Shown: positions 1 through 8,575 of the stretch, piece after piece
Layout: each line of letters begins with the position of its first letter
Position numbering within the stretch: the stretch's first letter is position 1
NCBI RefSeq assembly: GCF_002920615.1
Contig: NZ_PQSU01000001.1
Span: 124,001 to 188,000 of the forward strand
Reading direction: 5' to 3'
From: Streptomyces sp. Ru62
Lineage (GTDB): Bacteria > Actinomycetota > Actinomycetes > Streptomycetales > Streptomycetaceae
Length of the DNA stretch: 64,000 bases
The notes under the pieces: generated by a model
Databases searched by the model: none
Seen by the model: the letters and a program-made list of their open reading frames with translations, nothing else
Told to the model about the DNA's origin: nothing
Made by a program: the position numbers and the translations under genes

Positions 1-1
1 G

Positions 2-58
2 GGCTGCGTGCCCTTCACCGACGCCCCGACGGCCCCCGGCGGGGTGCGCGGCGCGTGA
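2..58 (+). CDS. Possible 3' end of a CDS entering from the left
   Basis: An open frame enters at base 2 and ends at a TGA (56-58) that overlaps the ATG of the next gene in a TGATG junction, typical of translationally coupled Streptomyces genes. Only 18 residues are visible, ending GGVRGA, so no function can be given. The overlap with a well-placed start is the only support. Confidence 0.35.
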   Translation, partial: GCVPFTDAPTAPGGVRGA

Positions 59-1002
59 TGCTCGAACCCCTGCCGTCCCACGGCGGCATCCCGGCCCCGT
101 TGCTCACCGAGCTGACCGCGCTGTACGCCTCCAACCGGGAGTTCCACGCGCTGAGCGGTGACTTCCCCGACCCGGACGACATCCGGCCCGAGCAGGTGGC
201 GGCCGGGCTGGCCGGGGCGGGCAGCGAGGTGCTGCTGGCCCGCGTCGAAGGGCGGCTGGTGGCGGTGGTGATCACGCTGGACCGCCATCCCGACCCCGCC
301 GACCCCGATCCGTGGATCGGGCTGCTCATGGTCGACGCCCGCGAGCACGGCAAGGGGTACGGCCGGCGTGCCGCCACGCTGGTCGAGGAGCGTTTCCGGG
401 CCGCCGGGCGGCAGGCGGTACGGCTTGCCGTGCTCGACGCAAACCCCAAGGGGCTGTCCTTCTGGACGGCCCTCGGCTACGAGGTCGTCGACCGCCGTCG
501 GGACCGTGCTCTCGGCCGGCCCTGCGCCGTACTGCGCAAGGTGCTGCGGACACCCCGGCGGACACCCCGGCGGGCGGCCCGGGTCGCCGTCGTGGACCCC
601 GACGGCGCGGTGCTCCTCTTCCGGTACGACAACGTCGAGGTCGGCATCCACTGGGCCCTGCCCGGCGGCGGCCTGGAGGCGGGCGAGGGCCCGCGCGAGG
701 CCGCGCTGCGGGAGCTGCGCGAGGAGACCGGCTGGGACGACCTGGAGCCGGGCCCCCTCCTGTGCACCTGGGAACACGACTTCACCCACACGGGCACTCC
801 CGTCCGCCAGCACGAGCACGTGTACGTCACCGGCGGCCCGCACCGTGAACCCTCCGGCCCCGGACTCGCCGCCGCGCACGCCGCCGACGGCATCCTCACC
901 TGGCGCTGGTGGAGCAGACAGGAACTGGCCCAGGAGGCGGAGCCGATGTGGCCGCCCGGCCTCGCGCGGCTGCTCGACGAGTGGGAGGCGCGCCGGGTGT
1001 GA
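58..1002 (+). CDS. GNAT acetyltransferase-Nudix hydrolase fusion protein
   Basis: This 314-residue protein joins two enzyme folds. Residues about 15-155 look like a GNAT acyl-CoA N-acetyltransferase, with the acetyl-CoA loop EHGKGYGRRAA and the C-terminal NPKGLSFWTALGYE segment. Residues about 175-310 are a Nudix domain with a complete box from GGLEAGE through RELREETGW, which carries the metal-binding glutamates needed for pyrophosphate hydrolysis. The substrate of neither half can be read. ATG 58 is preferred to GTG 55 because it overlaps the preceding TGA. The acetyltransferase could act on an amine or an antibiotic and the Nudix half on a nucleotide; this is inference. Confidence 0.85.
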   Translation: MLEPLPSHGGIPAPLLTELTALYASNREFHALSGDFPDPDDIRPEQVAAGLAGAGSEVLLARVEGRLVAVVITLDRHPDPADPDPWIGLLMVDAREHGKGYGRRAATLVEERFRAAGRQAVRLAVLDANPKGLSFWTALGYEVVDRRRDRALGRPCAVLRKVLRTPRRTPRRAARVAVVDPDGAVLLFRYDNVEVGIHWALPGGGLEAGEGPREAALRELREETGWDDLEPGPLLCTWEHDFTHTGTPVRQHEHVYVTGGPHREPSGPGLAAAHAADGILTWRWWSRQELAQEAEPMWPPGLARLLDEWEARRV

Positions 1003-1230
1003 CGTTCCACGCCTCAAGTGCGCTGAAGCAGACAGAGGTTGAGGCTGAACCCCGTGTCCGTATAACGGATTCCGTAGCACGGCATTCGGATACGAACACG
1101 TAAAGTCTTGACGGCGCTCTGTCAAACAGACGGGTTCGGGTGTCACTCTCTCCTCGCCCGCCGCAAGTCTGTGCATCCCCTGTGGCCCCTCTGTGTCTCC
1201 ACCCCACGAGACCGGACAGAAGGAGATCGA
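1003..1230. other. Intergenic leader of the M4 protease gene
   Basis: This 228-base gap is AT-richer than its surroundings, especially around 1060-1120. A TTGACG at 1107-1112 resembles a -35 box but has no convincing -10 partner. A clear AGAAGGAGA ribosome-binding site (1218-1226) precedes the protease GTG start. I see no convincing operator or riboswitch. Confidence 0.3.
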
Positions 1231-2877
1231 GTGAGACAGCAGTCCCACGACACCGGCGCCTCCCGTACTCCCCGCAAGACCGCCGTGCGCGCCGCCGCCC
1301 TGGCCGGCTCCGCGGCGATGGTCGTCCTCGCCCTGCAGAACGGCGCCGCGACCGCCGCGCCCGCGCCGCACCCCTCCGGCGCCAAGGCCGTCGCGCTCAG
1401 CGCCCCGGCCCGTGCCGCCGCGCTGAAGTCCGCCCAGCAGCACGCCGGTGCGGCGGCCCGTGAACTCGGGCTCGGCGCCCAGGAGAAGCTGGTCGTCCGG
1501 GATGTCGTCAAGGACGCGGACGGCACCGTCCACACCCGCTACGAGCGCACGTACGCCGGTCTGCCGGTGCTCGGCGGCGACCTGGTCGTCCACGCGGCCG
1601 GGAACGGCGCGCTGAAGGGCGTCAGCAAGGCGACCAAGGCCCGGATATCCGTGCCGAGCACCACCGCGGCCGTGTCCCCGGCCGCCGCGAAGCAGACCGC
1701 GCTCAAGGCCGCCGGTACCGCGAAGGCCACCGCGGCCACCGCCCGCAAGGTCGTGTGGGCCGCGGCCGGCAAGCCGGTCCTCGCCTACGAGTCCGTCGTC
1801 AAGGGCCGCCGGCACGACGGCACCCCGAGCGAGCTGCACGTCATCACGGACGCGCGCACCGGTGAGCGGCTGTACTCCTTCGAGGCCGTCGACACCGGCA
1901 CGGGCACCAGCCAGTACAGCGGCACCGTCCCGCTCGGCACCACCGCCGCCGCCTCCGGAGGCTACGACCTGACCGACGGCGGGCGCGGCGGCCACAAGAC
2001 GTACGACCTGAACGGCGGCACCACCGGCACCGGCACCCTCTTCCACGACGCCGACGACCTCTGGGGCGACGGCACCGTGAACAACCGCCAGACCGCGGCC
2101 GTGGACGCCGCCTACGGCGCCGCCGTCACCTGGGACTTCTACAAGTCCGCGTTCAACCGCAACGGCATCGCGGGCGACGGCAGGGCCGCCTACTCCCGCG
2201 TCCACTACGGCAACGCCTACGTCAACGCGTTCTGGAACGACAGCTGCTTCTGCATGACGTACGGCGACGGCGCCAACAACGCCGACCCGCTGACCTCGCT
2301 CGACGTCGCCGGGCACGAGATGAGCCACGGCCTGACCGCGGCCACCGCCGGACTGAAGTACAGCCGCGAGTCGGGCGGCCTGAACGAGGCCACCTCCGAC
2401 ATCTTCGGCACCTCGGTGGAGTTCTTCGCGAACAACTCCGCCGACGCCGGTGACTACCTCATCGGCGAGAAGATCGACATCAACGGCGACGGCACCCCGC
2501 TGCGCTACATGGACAAGCCCAGCAAGGACGGTGCCTCCGCCGACTACTGGTCGCGTACCGTCGGCCGCCTGGACGTGCACTACTCGTCCGGTGTCGCCAA
2601 CCACTTCTTCTACCTGCTGTCCGAGGGCAGCGGCGCCAAGACGGTCAACGGGGTGTCCTACAACTCGCCGACGTACGACGGCTCCACCGTCACCGGCATC
2701 GGCCGGGACAAGGCGGTCCAGATCTGGTACAAGGCCCTGACCACGTACTTCACCTCGTCCACGGACTACGCGGGCGCCCGCGCCGGCACCCTCCAGGCCG
2801 CGGCCGACCTGTACGGCCCGGGCAGCGCGGAGTACAACGCGGTGGCGGCGGCCTGGGCGGCCGTGAACGTCAAGTAG
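1231..2877 (+). CDS. Secreted M4 (thermolysin/bacillolysin) family neutral metalloprotease
   Basis: This 548-residue extracellular zinc protease is made as a preproenzyme. An N-terminal signal (basic residues, then a hydrophobic stretch to about residue 40 with a TAAPAP cleavage region) precedes an FTP-type propeptide. The catalytic domain follows, with HEMSH at 362-366 as zinc ligands plus the catalytic Glu, the third ligand in NEATSD at Glu386, and the catalytic His450 in the DVHYSSGVANHF segment. The GTG at 1231 is chosen for its strong AGAAGGAGA site 5-12 bases upstream; an open frame extends further but would place extra residues before the signal peptide. It probably scavenges protein outside the cell. 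Confidence 0.93.
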   Translation: MRQQSHDTGASRTPRKTAVRAAALAGSAAMVVLALQNGAATAAPAPHPSGAKAVALSAPARAAALKSAQQHAGAAARELGLGAQEKLVVRDVVKDADGTVHTRYERTYAGLPVLGGDLVVHAAGNGALKGVSKATKARISVPSTTAAVSPAAAKQTALKAAGTAKATAATARKVVWAAAGKPVLAYESVVKGRRHDGTPSELHVITDARTGERLYSFEAVDTGTGTSQYSGTVPLGTTAAASGGYDLTDGGRGGHKTYDLNGGTTGTGTLFHDADDLWGDGTVNNRQTAAVDAAYGAAVTWDFYKSAFNRNGIAGDGRAAYSRVHYGNAYVNAFWNDSCFCMTYGDGANNADPLTSLDVAGHEMSHGLTAATAGLKYSRESGGLNEATSDIFGTSVEFFANNSADAGDYLIGEKIDINGDGTPLRYMDKPSKDGASADYWSRTVGRLDVHYSSGVANHFFYLLSEGSGAKTVNGVSYNSPTYDGSTVTGIGRDKAVQIWYKALTTYFTSSTDYAGARAGTLQAAADLYGPGSAEYNAVAAAWAAVNVK

Positions 2878-2917
2878 CCGCGCGGGTACGGCTCCACGGT
2901 GGCCGGGCCGCCCGTCC

Positions 2918-4312
2918 TCACGGGTGGTCCGGCTTGCCGTCGCCGTACAGCCAGTCCTTCCAGATACCGCCGAAATCCTGGTCCGGGGCCTTCTTCTCGA
3001 CGTACGCGGTGAAGTCGGCGGTGCTCACGGTGGCGTCGCGGTGGTCGGCGGCCCAGCCCTGGACGATGTCGTAGAAGGTGTCGTCGCCGACCTTCTGCCG
3101 GATCTTCTGCAGGACCATCGCGCCGCGCTCGTAGACCGGGCTGCCGGAGATGTGCCCGGCATCGGACTGCTTCGCCGGCGGGAACGCCCAGATGTCCTCG
3201 CGGTCGCTCTCGTACAGGCGGGTGAACGTCTGCTGGGCGGTGGGACCGCCGTGGTCCTCGTCGTACAGCCACTCCGCGTACGTCGCGAAGCCCTCGTTGA
3301 GCCACATGTCCCGCCAGGACCGGGGGGTGACCGAGTCGCCGTACCACTGGTGGGCGAGTTCGTGCACGAGGACCGAGGTGTTCAGCTGGTCGGCGGGGAA
3401 GACGGGCCGGTTCTGGGTCTCCAGGGCGTATCCGGCGTCCTGCGGGCGGTCGACGATCGCGCCGGCCGAGGAGAAGGGGTACGGCCCGAAGTTGTACTCC
3501 TGCCAGTCCAGGATCTCCGGGATCCTCGCGAGCACCTTGGCGCTCGCCTCGGCCTGGGTGGGGTCGACGGCGGTGAGGAGGGGCAGGCCGTGCGGGCCGG
3601 TGCCGCGGGTGATGTCGTAGTGGCCGATGGCGACGGTGGCGACATAGCTCGCCATGGGCCGGGCGGTGTGCCAGTGGTAGGCGGTACGGCCGCCCTGCGT
3701 GCTCTGGTCCGTCAGCTCGCCGTTGGAGATCGCCTGGAGCCCCTTCGGGACGGTGACCGAGATGTCGTACGTCGCCTTGTCGGAGGGGTGGTGGTTGCCC
3801 GGGAACCAGGCCATGGAGCCGACGGGTTCACCGAGGGCGAGGGCGCCGTCGGCGGTGGGCAGCCAGCCCTCCTCGGAGCCGTCGGGGTCGCTGAGGGTGC
3901 GCGGGGTGCCCGAGTAGCGGACGGTCGTGCGGAAGGTCTCGCCCTTGCTGAGGTCGTCGTGCGGGCGGACGGTGAGTTCCTGTCCGGCGCGGTTCCAGCG
4001 GGCGTCCTCGCCCTCGACGGTGACCGAGTCGACGCGCAGTCCGGCGAGGTCGAGGTCGAAGGCGGACAGGTCCCGGTTGGCCCGGGCGGTGATGACGGCC
4101 GTGCCGGTGAGCCGGCGGGTGGCCGGGGTGTAGTCCAGGGTGAGGGCGTAGTGGCCGACGTCGTAGCCACCGTTGCCGGCCTTCGGGAAGTACGGGTCGC
4201 GCACCCCGGAGCCGCCCGGGGTGCCCCGCACGCCGCCGTCGCACGCGGTGCCGGTGAGGGCGAGGGCGAGGAGCGCGCAGAGGGCCGGGACAAGGCGTAC
4301 GGATCTGGACAT
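2918..4312 (-). CDS. M1 family metallopeptidase, putative lipoprotein
   Basis: This 464-residue protein is a single-module relative of aminopeptidase N. The zinc site HELAH (317-321) and third ligand Glu340 in WLNEGFA are intact. An exopeptidase-type loop, normally GAMEN, is not exact here: the corresponding region reads GAIVDRPQDAGYALE, so aminopeptidase specificity is uncertain. The N terminus is a signal peptide ending LTGTAC, compatible with a lipobox and Cys24. The protein lacks the long helical C-terminal domain of full-size PepN. It converges on the M4 protease gene with a 40-base gap, so this end of the window carries two exported peptidases. Confidence 0.88.
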   Translation of the reverse strand: MSRSVRLVPALCALLALALTGTACDGGVRGTPGGSGVRDPYFPKAGNGGYDVGHYALTLDYTPATRRLTGTAVITARANRDLSAFDLDLAGLRVDSVTVEGEDARWNRAGQELTVRPHDDLSKGETFRTTVRYSGTPRTLSDPDGSEEGWLPTADGALALGEPVGSMAWFPGNHHPSDKATYDISVTVPKGLQAISNGELTDQSTQGGRTAYHWHTARPMASYVATVAIGHYDITRGTGPHGLPLLTAVDPTQAEASAKVLARIPEILDWQEYNFGPYPFSSAGAIVDRPQDAGYALETQNRPVFPADQLNTSVLVHELAHQWYGDSVTPRSWRDMWLNEGFATYAEWLYDEDHGGPTAQQTFTRLYESDREDIWAFPPAKQSDAGHISGSPVYERGAMVLQKIRQKVGDDTFYDIVQGWAADHRDATVSTADFTAYVEKKAPDQDFGGIWKDWLYGDGKPDHP

Positions 4313-4386
4313 GTCAGCGATCTTAGGCGCGGGGGCCCAGCCCGGCAGGGTCCGGCGTTCCGGAGGTGGGGCCGGGCCGGCAGCGT

Positions 4387-4446
4387 CCGGTGGACCGTGG
4401 GCGAGGCGGTCCGGGCCGGCGGGGCCCGGTGGACCGTGGGCGAGGC
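4387..4446. repeat. 21-base direct repeat, two copies
   Basis: CCGGTGGACCGTGGGCGAGGC occurs identically at 4387-4407 and 4426-4446, separated by 18 bases, between the divergently oriented M1 peptidase and hypothetical genes. It may be a tandem duplication or a pair of binding sites. No palindrome is evident within a unit. Confidence 0.7.
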
Positions 4447-4476
4447 CGGGCCGGTCGGCGTGACACCATCTTCTGC

Positions 4477-4977
4477 GTGCTCGACATCGGCTACGCCCTC
4501 TCCAACCGGTTCCCGGACCCCCCGCAGACCGACTACCGCCGCGCGGACGTCCACGCGCTGCGGTACGACCTGTTCTGCGGGGACGTCTATCTCGCGGACA
4601 CCGAGTCCGACCGGGAGCTGTCCACAGCCTGGGGATGGGTGCCGGTGCTGGACTTCGCGTGGGCGCTGTGCGACATCGTGGAACGGCTGGACCGGGACCC
4701 GATGGGCTCCCGCGCCGCCCGCCCGCAGCGGGCGGAACTGGACTTCACCGAGTCCACCGACCGCATGCTGTTCGAGCGCCGCTTCGGCTGGGTCGACATC
4801 GCCGCCGACTGGATGCCGGCCGAGGAGTCCCCGCTGACCTTCTCCCACGCCGAACTCCGCCGCGAGGCCCGCGACTTCCTGCACGACCTGCTCGCCGACC
4901 TCATCGACCTCCACGAGGACCTGGCGGAGAACCCGGCGATCTGGACCCTTCAGGCCCGCTTCCCCCGGGTGCGCTGA
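4477..4977 (+). CDS. Conserved hypothetical protein
   Basis: A 166-residue soluble acidic protein without signal peptide or membrane segment. It is rich in Trp and Asp (GWGWVPVLDFAWAL, DIAADWMPAEE) and ends in a helical segment. I do not recognise a catalytic motif. GTG 4477 is chosen because upstream codons run through the 21-base direct repeat and read as a low-complexity Arg/Gly/Pro peptide. No clear ribosome-binding site precedes it, so a leaderless or weakly translated message is possible. It ends just before a bidirectional hairpin. Confidence 0.65.
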   Translation: MLDIGYALSNRFPDPPQTDYRRADVHALRYDLFCGDVYLADTESDRELSTAWGWVPVLDFAWALCDIVERLDRDPMGSRAARPQRAELDFTESTDRMLFERRFGWVDIAADWMPAEESPLTFSHAELRREARDFLHDLLADLIDLHEDLAENPAIWTLQARFPRVR

Positions 4978-4983
4978 CGAGGA

Positions 4984-5004
4984 CCCCCGGCCGTGAGCCG
5001 GGGG
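4984..5004. terminator. Bidirectional hairpin terminator
   Basis: A perfect 8-bp stem CCCCCGGC/GCCGGGGG with a 5-base loop (4992-4996) lies between the convergent hypothetical gene and terD. There is no T tract, as is common in Streptomyces. Confidence 0.75.
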
Positions 5005-5025
5005 CCTGCTCGCACGGCCCGGCCG

Positions 5026-5601
5026 TCAGACGTTGACGCCGAAGTCCTGGGCGATGCCCACCAGGCCCGAGGCGTAGCCCTGGCCCACCGCACGGAACTT
5101 CCACTCCGCGCCGTTGCGGTACAGCTCGCCGAAGATCATGGCCGTCTCGGTGGCCGCGTCCTCGGACAGGTCGTAGCGCGCGATCTCGGCGCCGCCCGCC
5201 TGGTTGACGATGCGGATGTAGGCGTTGCGGACCTGGCCGAAGTTCTGGCCGCGGTTCTCGGCGTCGTAGATGGAGACCGGGAAGACGACCTTCTCGATGT
5301 CCGCCGGGAGCGCGGCCAGGTTGACGTTGATCGCCTCGTCGTCGCCGGAGCCCTCGCCCGTGCGGTTGTCGCCCGTGTGGACGATCGAGTTGTCCGGGGT
5401 CTGCTTGTTGTTGAAGAAGACGAAGTGGGCGTCCGAGTAGACCTTGCCCTGGGTGTTCACCGCGATGGCGGAGGCGTCCAGGTCGAAGTCGGTGCCGGTC
5501 GTGGTGCGGACGTCCCAGCCGAGGCCCACGGTGACGGCGGTCAGGCCCGGAGCCTCCTTGGTGAGCGAGACGTTGCCACCCTTGGACAGGCTTACAGCCA
5601 T
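5026..5601 (-). CDS. terD: TerD family protein (tellurium resistance/calcium-binding)
   Basis: A 191-residue cytoplasmic protein of the TerD/TerE family. It shows the family hallmarks: the [13 protein letters not shown] start, the [18 protein letters not shown] stretch, and the acidic Ca2+-binding segments [17 protein letters not shown] and FDLDAS. TerD proteins bind calcium and are linked to tellurite, phage and stress tolerance and, in Streptomyces, to differentiation; the exact role here is unknown. A strong AAGGAAGGGA site precedes the ATG with good spacing. No other ter genes flank it, so this is a solitary copy. The divergent neighbour is the ribosome-rescue gene. Confidence 0.93.
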   Translation of the reverse strand: MAVSLSKGGNVSLTKEAPGLTAVTVGLGWDVRTTTGTDFDLDASAIAVNTQGKVYSDAHFVFFNNKQTPDNSIVHTGDNRTGEGSGDDEAINVNLAALPADIEKVVFPVSIYDAENRGQNFGQVRNAYIRIVNQAGGAEIARYDLSEDAATETAMIFGELYRNGAEWKFRAVGQGYASGLVGIAQDFGVNV

Positions 5602-5768
5602 GTTGGGAGTCCCTTCCTTAGATATCCCGTGCGTATCCGTGCACTCTGTGCCGACGAAGCTACCGTCACCGGGGACAACGTCGAGGGGGGTCCCTGTGGT
5701 TCCGGATCCCTTTACCTTTTTTACCGAACCGGAAATCCAGGTGACGTGAGGCGGGCCGGGCCGGGAAC

Positions 5769-6206
5769 ATGAAAGACATGTCCGGGCCCTACCTCATCCG
5801 TGGCTCGGTCTCGCTTCCCGAGGCCGAGCTGATGTGGCGTTTCTCCAGGTCCTCCGGGCCCGGTGGCCAGCACGTCAACACCAGCGACTCGCAGGTCGAG
5901 CTGCGCTTCGACCTCGCCCGCACGGAGGCGCTCCCTCCGGTGTGGAAGGAGCGGGCGCTGCGACGGCTGGCCGGCCGCCTCGTCGACGGGGTGGTGTCCG
6001 TACGGGCCTCGGAGCACCGCTCCCAGTGGCGCAACCGGGAGGCCGCCGCCGTACGCCTCGCCGCGCTCCTCGCGGAGGCCACCGCGCCGCCGCCCAAGCC
6101 CCGCAAGCCGACCCGCATCCCGCGCGGCATCAACGAACGCCGGCTGCGGCAGAAGAAACAGCGCGCGGAGACCAAGCGGGGCCGCTCGGGCCGGGACTGG
6201 GGCTAG
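5769..6206 (+). CDS. arfB: ArfB/YaeJ-type peptidyl-tRNA hydrolase (ribosome rescue)
   Basis: A 145-residue release-factor-like protein. The GPGGQHVN loop places the catalytic GGQ at residues 32-34, which hydrolyses peptidyl-tRNA in the ribosome. No codon-recognition domain is present. The C-terminal tail is basic ([16 protein letters not shown]), as in ArfB, where it enters the empty mRNA channel of stalled ribosomes. It therefore probably rescues non-stop complexes. ATG 5769 is used; ATG 5778 is a possible alternative that would remove three residues. Confidence 0.9.
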   Translation: MKDMSGPYLIRGSVSLPEAELMWRFSRSSGPGGQHVNTSDSQVELRFDLARTEALPPVWKERALRRLAGRLVDGVVSVRASEHRSQWRNREAAAVRLAALLAEATAPPPKPRKPTRIPRGINERRLRQKKQRAETKRGRSGRDWG

Positions 6207-6301
6207 CTGCGCCCTGTCACATCTCCCGGTTCCCTGTCGTCAGGGTGGTGCAGGAGCACTCGGGACCGCCGAGGACGCCGACGGAGAGGCCGCAGCCACC
6301 C

Positions 6302-7144
6302 ATGACCGACAACGACTTCCTCGCCCAGCGCTTCGAGGCCCACCGGGGGCATCTGCGGGCCGTCGCCCACCGGATGCTCGGCTCCGCCGCCGAGGCCGAG
6401 GACGCCGTCCAGGAGGCGTGGTTCCGGCTGATCCGGTCCGACACCGGTGAGGTGGAGAACCTCGGCGGCTGGCTGACGACCGTCGTCGGCCGGGTCTGCC
6501 TCGACATGCTCCGCTCCCGCCGCTCCCGGGGCGAGCAGCCGCTGGAGACCTGGCGGCCGGCGCCCTCCGCCGAGCCGGATCCCGCGCAGGACGCCCTGCT
6601 CGCCGACTCGGTCGGGCCGGCCCTCCTCGTCGTCCTGGACACGCTCTCCCCGGCCGAGCGGCTCGCCTTCGTGCTGCACGACCTGTTCGGGGTGCCCTTC
6701 GAGGAGATCGGCGGCATCCTCGGCCGCAGTCCGGCCGCGGCGCGGCAGCTCGCCAGCCGGGCCCGGCGCCGGGTGCGGGGCGGGCAGGCGCCGGAGGCCG
6801 ACCTGGCCCGGCAGCGGGAGGTGGTGGACGCCTTCCTCGCCGCCGCGCGCAACGGCGACTTCGACGGGCTGCTTGAGGTGCTCGACCCCGAGGTGGAGGC
6901 CCGTTCCGAGGCCGGTGTTAAGAGCGGTGCGGCCCGGGTCGCCGCCGGCGCGGCGAGCTTCGCCCATCTGGCGCGCGTCGCGCGTCCGGTGCTGGTCGGC
7001 GGCACCACCACCGGCCTGGCCGTGTTCGCCGACGGCCGCCCGGAGCGGGTCCTGGCCTTCACCTTCGCCGCCGACCGCATCGCGGTGATCGACATCATCA
7101 CCGAGCCCGCCCGGCTGGCGGACCTCACCGTCGAGGAGGTCTAG
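6302..7144 (+). CDS. ECF RNA polymerase sigma factor, SigJ/ECF41-like
   Basis: A 280-residue sigma factor with region 2 (residues about 10-80, with the HRMLGSAAEAEDAVQEAW core) and region 4 (about 110-165, FEEIGGILGRSPAAARQLASRARRR HTH region). A C-terminal SnoaL/NTF2-like domain (about 175-280) follows. That domain replaces a separate anti-sigma factor in the ECF41 group and modulates activity in cis. The end ITEPARLADL resembles the NPDKL-type motif of this group. No partner oxidoreductase or carboxymuconolactone decarboxylase gene sits directly beside it. The purine-rich GGAGAG is 16 bases from ATG 6302, so translation may be weak. Confidence 0.85.
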   Translation: MTDNDFLAQRFEAHRGHLRAVAHRMLGSAAEAEDAVQEAWFRLIRSDTGEVENLGGWLTTVVGRVCLDMLRSRRSRGEQPLETWRPAPSAEPDPAQDALLADSVGPALLVVLDTLSPAERLAFVLHDLFGVPFEEIGGILGRSPAAARQLASRARRRVRGGQAPEADLARQREVVDAFLAAARNGDFDGLLEVLDPEVEARSEAGVKSGAARVAAGAASFAHLARVARPVLVGGTTTGLAVFADGRPERVLAFTFAADRIAVIDIITEPARLADLTVEEV

Positions 7145-7159
7145 CCCGGAACGGGCCGC

Positions 7160-7621
7160 TCAGGACAGGTCCAGCACCCCCACCGTCTGGCCTCCGCTCG
7201 TCTCCCCGTTCTTCCGGAAGCCCAGGCGGAGGTAGAACTCCTCGGGGCCGTCCGGGCCGGGGTGCCAGCTGACGTACAGCTCCGTGCCGCCCCGGCGGCG
7301 GATCTCACCGGCCACGGCGTCCACGGCGAAACGGCCGTAGCCCAGGCCCTGTTCGCCCGCGGCGATGTTCAGCCGCCACAATCCGGAGCGGTGCACGCTG
7401 CCGTCGCCGTGCCAGTCGATGTCGAGGAAGGCCATCAGGAAGCCGACCACGTGGTCCTGGTCGACGATCAGGCGGGGCCAGGCGACACCGGGGGGATGGA
7501 CGTAGGCCTCGGCCAGGGACTGCACGACCGGCGAGACGGCGTGTTCCTGGTCGGGGCGGACTCGGACGGCGACGGCGGTGTCGAAGGTGGCCGGGGTGAC
7601 CTCTTCCAGACGCGGTGTCAT
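7160..7621 (-). CDS. GNAT acetyltransferase, spermidine/diamine acetyltransferase-like
   Basis: A 153-residue single-domain GNAT protein. The acetyl-CoA binding loop reads EQGLGYGRFAVDAV after the LWRLNIAA strand, and the C-terminal part reads EEFYLRLGFRKNGE. This arrangement resembles the BltD/PaiA-type polyamine acetyltransferases, so an amine substrate is plausible but not shown. It converges on the sigma factor gene with a 15-base gap and is followed upstream by a flavin reductase gene on the same strand. Confidence 0.78.
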   Translation of the reverse strand: MTPRLEEVTPATFDTAVAVRVRPDQEHAVSPVVQSLAEAYVHPPGVAWPRLIVDQDHVVGFLMAFLDIDWHGDGSVHRSGLWRLNIAAGEQGLGYGRFAVDAVAGEIRRRGGTELYVSWHPGPDGPEEFYLRLGFRKNGETSGGQTVGVLDLS

Positions 7622-7672
7622 CCGCGCACGGTAGGCACGCGGCCCCTCCGTCCGCCACGTGATTCCCGCCGC

Positions 7673-8245
7673 TCAGCCCAACTGCCGGTACCGGCCCCGG
7701 AAGTACAGCAGCGGGCCCCCCTCGGCGCTCGGCACCCGGGCGGTGAGGACACGGCCGATGACCAGGGTGTGGTCCCCGGCGGTCACCCGCTGCTCGGTCC
7801 GGCACTCCAGGGTGGCCAGCGCGCCGCCGACCAGCGGGGCGCCGGTGACCTCGCCCCGGACGTAGGGGATGTCCTCGAAGAGCAGCCGGTCGCTGATGCG
7901 GCCCTTCATGGCGAAGCGGCCGGCGATGTGCCGCTGGCTCTCGGTGAGGACCGACACCGCCCACAGCGGCTGCTCGTCGAGCAGGTCGTCCATGCGGGCG
8001 CCCGTGCGCAGGCTGACCAGGACCAGTGGCGGGTCGAGGGAGACGGACATGAAGGCGGTGGCGGTCATGCCGACGTCCTCCACGCCCGGCGCCTCGGGGT
8101 CGTCCGGGTCCAGCGGCGGTTCCTGCGCGGTCACCAGGACCACGCCCGCGGCCAGCCGGGACATCGCGGCCCGGAACTCGTCGTTGCTCACCCCCTCAGC
8201 ATGCCCGGAAGGCAGGGGGGTCGTGGGGGAGGGAGTCTTCAGCAC
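7673..8245 (-). CDS. Flavin reductase family protein
   Basis: A 190-residue FMN-binding split-barrel protein of the type that supplies reduced flavin to two-component monooxygenases. Typical segments are FRAAMSRLAAGVVLVTA, TATAFMSVSLDPPLVLVSL and the C-terminal LLYFRGRYRQL. The first about 20 residues (MLKTPSPTTPLPSGHAEG) are poorly conserved-looking; an internal GTG at VSNDEF is an alternative start. No monooxygenase gene is adjacent, so the partner is unknown. Confidence 0.85.
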   Translation of the reverse strand: MLKTPSPTTPLPSGHAEGVSNDEFRAAMSRLAAGVVLVTAQEPPLDPDDPEAPGVEDVGMTATAFMSVSLDPPLVLVSLRTGARMDDLLDEQPLWAVSVLTESQRHIAGRFAMKGRISDRLLFEDIPYVRGEVTGAPLVGGALATLECRTEQRVTAGDHTLVIGRVLTARVPSAEGGPLLYFRGRYRQLG

Positions 8246-8575
8246 GCCGGAAACGCTAGCCCCCGCCCCGCGCGACCCGCATCGGCCCTCCGTCCGAACC
8301 GGGTCCTAGGACCAGCGGCGCACACAGGCGGCGAACGGCCAGATACGTGCATCATGTGAGCACGGGCGCACGCTGTGCGTTCAGGAAACGCACAGGGCAA
8401 ACGCATAAACTCCACTCAATTGTTCACGTTCTCCTGTGACTTGAGTCACAAGAGACGGGAATTGTTGACCCTGTGTACCGAGTGGGCTTCGCGCTGTGAT
8501 TCAGTGGCGGGGAAGCCACGAAGAGGTTCAGACACAACCCTTGATTCGCTGCGAGGTCTCGGGGGGAGGGTGAGC
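8246..8575. other. 330-base intergenic region with BldD operator
   Basis: This gap separates the divergently transcribed flavin reductase and diguanylate cyclase genes. The half next to the cyclase is AT-rich for this genome and contains the BldD-like palindrome. An open frame for the cyclase runs through part of it but has no good start. GGGGGGAGGG immediately precedes the chosen start. Confidence 0.6.
8436..8449. promoter_or_regulatory. BldD-type operator upstream of cdgB
   Basis: GTGAC-TTGA-GTCAC matches the published BldD consensus GTNACNNNNGTNAC-type pseudo-palindrome at every fixed position; with flanking bases the arms are TGTGAC/GTCACA. BldD is a c-di-GMP-responsive repressor and cdgB is an established BldD target in S. 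coelicolor. The site is 127 bases before the start codon. Confidence 0.82.

Noticed and set aside
2924..4837. Long open frame antisense to the M1 peptidase
   Set aside because: It is a GC-skew shadow of the peptidase, with Val/Gly/Arg-rich, domain-free translation and no ribosome site.
5026..5601. Mobile tellurite-resistance island
   Set aside because: Only a single terD gene with host-like composition and no mobility genes.
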